6,738 bases of DNA from JBKBMT01 sp046295655 (GTDB lineage: Bacteria > Pseudomonadota > Alphaproteobacteria > Rhodobacterales > Rhodobacteraceae), in the NCBI GenBank assembly GCA_046295655.1, contig JBKBMT010000109.1, forward strand, positions 1 through 6,738. The letters are read 5' to 3'. Under the pieces are notes generated by a model. It had not been told where the DNA came from, ran no database searches, and saw only the letters and a list, made by a program, of their open reading frames with translations. The position numbers and the translations under genes are program-made. Below are positions 4,181 through 6,738 of the stretch, in pieces (positions within the stretch are counted from its first letter, which is position 1; each line of letters opens with the position of its first letter).

Positions 4181-6621
4181 CACATCCCCCTCCGGCCCAG
4201 CGACACGGCGCGGGCTATGTCGCTCGCGACCTGCGTGCGGGATTGCCGGAAGCTCTCGGCGTCACGGGCGTTGATCGTGACGTTGACGGTGGGGGCAACC
4301 GACTGGCCGTAACCGGCGGCTTCGCGCCTGGATAGGACCCGCTCCCCGCGTTGCAGGATCGCGGGCACCTCATCCGGCCGCAGCCCGGCCCAACCTCCGT
4401 TGTGCATGCGCGGGGCGTGGGCAAAGGCAAAGGCAGGGATCATCCGGCCGGGACCTGGGGCGCCGACCACCCCACCTGCGTGCAGGATGTTGGCGAAGAT
4501 CCCACCCGCGCCGCCCAGCGCCCCGGAGAGGGCGTTCGCGATGGGGCCGAGGATGAAGCGTCGAGCCGCCAGCTTCGCCAGATCGGCGATCATCGACGTG
4601 ACCAGAACGCGGAAGTCGAGCTTGCCGGTCTTCACGAAGTCACCGATGGCGTTCTCAGCCGAGGTGAAGGCCCCGACCAGCGCGCTGCCGATATCTCCGC
4701 CGATGTCGCGCGCCTTGGCGGCATAGTCGGCAAGTGCTGCCGTGACGGCTTGCCAGCCGGTCAGGGCCTGCTCGGCTCCGGAGGCCGTGTCGGCCCCTGC
4801 CTGCCGCCCGGCCGCACCGGCGCGACTTGCCGCCCCGCCGGTATCGTCCAGTTCGTCGCCCAGCGCCCCGGCTGCGGCAGCTGCATCCGCCAGCGCGGTC
4901 TCGGCGTCGGTTCCCGTGCCGGTCACCGCATCCTTCAGCGCCTGCCAGCTGGCGAGCGGCCGACCGACGGCATCGGCGAGCATGCCTGCCGCTTCGCGAT
5001 AGCCGTCTGCCCGAGCGCGGGCATCGTCGGCCATGGCGCCGAGGCCAAGATCGGGCGGCTCGAGGTAGGTCCGCGACAGCGCGGCCGAGAAGGCATCCGC
5101 CGCCGCAGCCCCTGCGGCCGTTGCCGCGCCCTCGAACGGGTTGCCAATGCGGCCGAGTTCCAGCGGGTCGAGGATGCCGATCCTCACGCCGCCTTCGCCC
5201 GTCGCCCACTCAGGCAACAGAGCAAGGGCCGCGTTCAGGGTCTCGATGAAGCTGTTGATGCGGGTGACGACGCCGTTCAGCATCGCCTCGACGCCCGAGA
5301 TCAGCCCGTTCGCCGCCTGGAAGGCGAAGTCGCCGATGGCGCCGGGCAGACTACCCCAGATCGCCACCGCCGCATCATAGGCGCCCTGGAAGATCGCCGC
5401 CGTCCGGTCGCCGAAGCTGACGACGCCTGCGATGGTGCCTTCCAGCGTCGAGAGCCCCGCCGTCTTCAGCTCCTCCCACCCGGCCGACATCCGCGCGAGG
5501 GCCGCGTCCAGCGACAGGCCGATTCGAGACCAGACTTCGCGGGCCAGATCGCCGAGCAGGCGGAACGCTTCGCCCACGCCGCCGACCCGGGTGACGAGTT
5601 GCGAGAACTGATAGACCAGCTCGCCCGCACCGACGATCAGCGCGCCGATGCCGGTGCGGATCAGCGCACCGCGGAGGAAGACCAGCGCCGTCGCGAGGCC
5701 GCGCACCGACAGGGCCGCCGCCGCCATGCCAGCGACCCAGCGCCCGGCCATGACAGCCGCAAAGGTCGCGGCATAGGTCGCCAGCCGCCCGAGGTTGTCG
5801 AAGAGCGCGCTGATCGCCTGCCCGATGGGCCCCGTCGCCCGCGCCATGTCGGCGAGCCTGGTGGCGATGGTTTCCAGCGCCGGGGCGACGGCCACGGTCA
5901 GGCGGTTGACGAGACCGGTCCAGATCAGGCTCAGCCGCGCGATGGCATCGCCCGTCCGTTCGATCTGGACCGCATCCGCCGCGCTGACGGCCACGCCGAA
6001 GTCCTGAACATCGCGCGCGGCATCGCGCAGCGTGGCGCTGTCGATCCGCAGGAACGCGAGCGCCGCGCGGTCGCCGAAGAGGTCGGAGGCCACGGCCGCC
6101 CGCTCGGCCTCGGGCACGAAACGGGTCAGGGCGTCCTGGATCGCGACGATACGCTGGTCGAGCGGCAGCGCCTGCAGTTCCGCCGCTGTCAGGTTCAGCC
6201 GCCGGAGCGCGCCGACGGCCGATCCTGACCCAGCCGCGGCCTCCGACAGGCGCGTGGTCAGCTTCTTCGTCGCCTGCTCGATCTCGCCCAGCGACACGCC
6301 CGCCAGTTCCCCGGCCCAGGTCAGGGTCTGGATGCTCTCGACGGTCGTCTGCATCGACTGCGCGAGCTTCGCCTGCGCGTCGATGTCGGCAAGCCCGGAG
6401 CGGACCATGGCCACCCCGGCCGCAGCCGCTGCCGCGGTGACCGCCGCCAGCGCGATCCCGGCCCGGCGCGCAAAGCTGGCGAGCCGGGTGTTCGCCAGTT
6501 CCATTTCGGTGGACAGCCGACCGAAGCCCTTCGCCCCGGCCTCGCCGATGCCCTCCAGTTCGGCGCGCACCTGGCGGCCGCCCACGGCGGCAAGCCGGAC
6601 GGAGACGCGTTTCTCGGCCAT
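4180..6621 (-). CDS. Phage tail tape measure protein, lambda-like C-terminus
   Basis: An 813-residue tape measure protein, which fixes tail length and serves as the scaffold around which the tube is built. The N-terminus is charged (MAEKRVSVRLAAVGG), followed by an Ala-rich helix (55-72) and predicted helices including KLAQSMQTTVESIQTL (85-100). A hydrophobic part at about 283-332 (AATFAAVMAGRW, TALVFLRGALIRTGIGALIV) may be membrane-active. An Ala/Gly/Asp-rich low-complexity stretch runs from 566 to 620. The C-terminal block FVKTGKLDFRVLVTSMIADL (662-681) followed by ARRFILGPIANAL matches the lambda tape measure C-terminal domain. HNGGWAGLRPDEVPAIL (740-756) and QRGERVLSRREA (757-768) are typical of tape measure ends. 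Length is far above the roughly 200-residue equivalent in the R. capsulatus GTA, which argues for a longer-tailed phage. ATG 6619-6621 has only CGGAG about 12 nt upstream, a weak site. Confidence 0.93.
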   Translation of the reverse strand: MAEKRVSVRLAAVGGRQVRAELEGIGEAGAKGFGRLSTEMELANTRLASFARRAGIALAAVTAAAAAAGVAMVRSGLADIDAQAKLAQSMQTTVESIQTLTWAGELAGVSLGEIEQATKKLTTRLSEAAAGSGSAVGALRRLNLTAAELQALPLDQRIVAIQDALTRFVPEAERAAVASDLFGDRAALAFLRIDSATLRDAARDVQDFGVAVSAADAVQIERTGDAIARLSLIWTGLVNRLTVAVAPALETIATRLADMARATGPIGQAISALFDNLGRLATYAATFAAVMAGRWVAGMAAAALSVRGLATALVFLRGALIRTGIGALIVGAGELVYQFSQLVTRVGGVGEAFRLLGDLAREVWSRIGLSLDAALARMSAGWEELKTAGLSTLEGTIAGVVSFGDRTAAIFQGAYDAAVAIWGSLPGAIGDFAFQAANGLISGVEAMLNGVVTRINSFIETLNAALALLPEWATGEGGVRIGILDPLELGRIGNPFEGAATAAGAAAADAFSAALSRTYLEPPDLGLGAMADDARARADGYREAAGMLADAVGRPLASWQALKDAVTGTGTDAETALADAAAAAGALGDELDDTGGAASRAGAAGRQAGADTASGAEQALTGWQAVTAALADYAAKARDIGGDIGSALVGAFTSAENAIGDFVKTGKLDFRVLVTSMIADLAKLAARRFILGPIANALSGALGGAGGIFANILHAGGVVGAPGPGRMIPAFAFAHAPRMHNGGWAGLRPDEVPAILQRGERVLSRREAAGYGQSVAPTVNVTINARDAESFRQSRTQVASDIARAVSLGRRGM
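4189..4193 (-). promoter_or_regulatory. Ribosome binding site of the DUF2460 gene
   Basis: GGAGG on the minus strand (within GGAGGGGG), inside the final codons of the tape measure gene. Its 8-nt spacing favours ATG 4178-4180 over the neighbouring GTG 4181-4183. Confidence 0.65.
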
Positions 6622-6648
6622 GGGATCGGGGCTCCGGTTTGAATGGGG

Positions 6649-6738
6649 TCAGTCGCGGTTGGCCGCGATCTGCTCGTTGACGCGGCGGACCATCACCGCC
6701 TCGAGGGCCGGCAGCAGTTCGGCGATGGCGGTCGGCGG
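6649..6738 (-). CDS. C-terminal end of a small protein upstream of the tape measure (5' end outside window)
   Basis: An open minus-strand frame enters from the window edge and encodes 29 residues, PPTAIAELLPALEAVMVRRV then NEQIAANRD, ending at TGA 6649-6651, 27 nt before the tape measure start. The segment looks helical and has G/C-rich third positions like its neighbours, so it is probably real. In GTA-like tail modules the gene at this place is usually a short tail assembly chaperone. That assignment rests on position only; no family motif is visible in the part present. Confidence 0.55.
   Translation of the reverse strand, partial: PPTAIAELLPALEAVMVRRVNEQIAANRD

Noticed and set aside
4351..6228. 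A 625-codon plus-strand open frame opposite the tape measure gene
   Set aside because: It has the same codon-aligned antisense register as above. Composition is dominated by Arg, Gln, Asp and Gly with no motif, and the opposite strand encodes a convincing tape measure protein.

Overview
The window is one block of minus-strand genes encoding the tail tip and tape measure of a long non-contractile tail. The gene order matches the gene transfer agent (GTA) tail module of Rhodobacterales: [small upstream gene] - tape measure - DUF2460 distal tail protein - DUF2163 hub protein - NlpC/P60 cell-wall peptidase - TIM-barrel 'megatron' tail-tip protein. High G+C, strong G/C preference at third codon positions, and family resemblance to Rhodobacter/Paracoccus-type GTA proteins suggest a prophage or GTA-like element in an alphaproteobacterium of the Rhodobacteraceae. 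That host call is inference; no host gene lies in the window.

Reading the minus strand (right to left): 6738-6649 is the C-terminal end of a small protein that starts outside the window. 6621-4180 is an 813-residue tape measure protein. 4180-3554 is the DUF2460 protein. 3557-2673 is the DUF2163 hub protein. 2676-2557 is a 39-codon mini-ORF. 2560-2114 is the NlpC/P60 peptidase. 2104-1 is the first 701 residues of the megatron, cut by the window edge. Apart from the 27-nt gap before the tape measure, the genes touch or overlap by a few bases (TGATG, ATGA, GTGA, GTGA) or are 9 nt apart. This indicates one transcript with translational coupling. No promoter, terminator, tRNA, CRISPR array or transposase was seen, and no stretch over 30 bases lies outside a gene.

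The proteins should work together at the distal tail. The tape measure sets tail length. DUF2460 caps the tube. The DUF2163 hub, with four cysteines placed to hold a metal or Fe-S centre, joins it to the megatron. The peptidase and the glycosidase-like barrel of the megatron probably help open the cell wall.

The most unusual part is the hub-peptidase junction. The last 20 recognisable residues of the hub protein (HIPGQ...LRYATKDGGHEGAVL) are encoded a second time in the mini-ORF, which overlaps the genes on both sides by GTGA. Of the 20 shared codons 13 differ, all synonymously. The 3' end of each copy also carries the ribosome binding site for the next reading frame. The second copy is interrupted, in frame, by a 39-nt palindrome with a perfect 11-bp stem. 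The end of the hub gene also shows an abrupt shift to A/T-ending codons.
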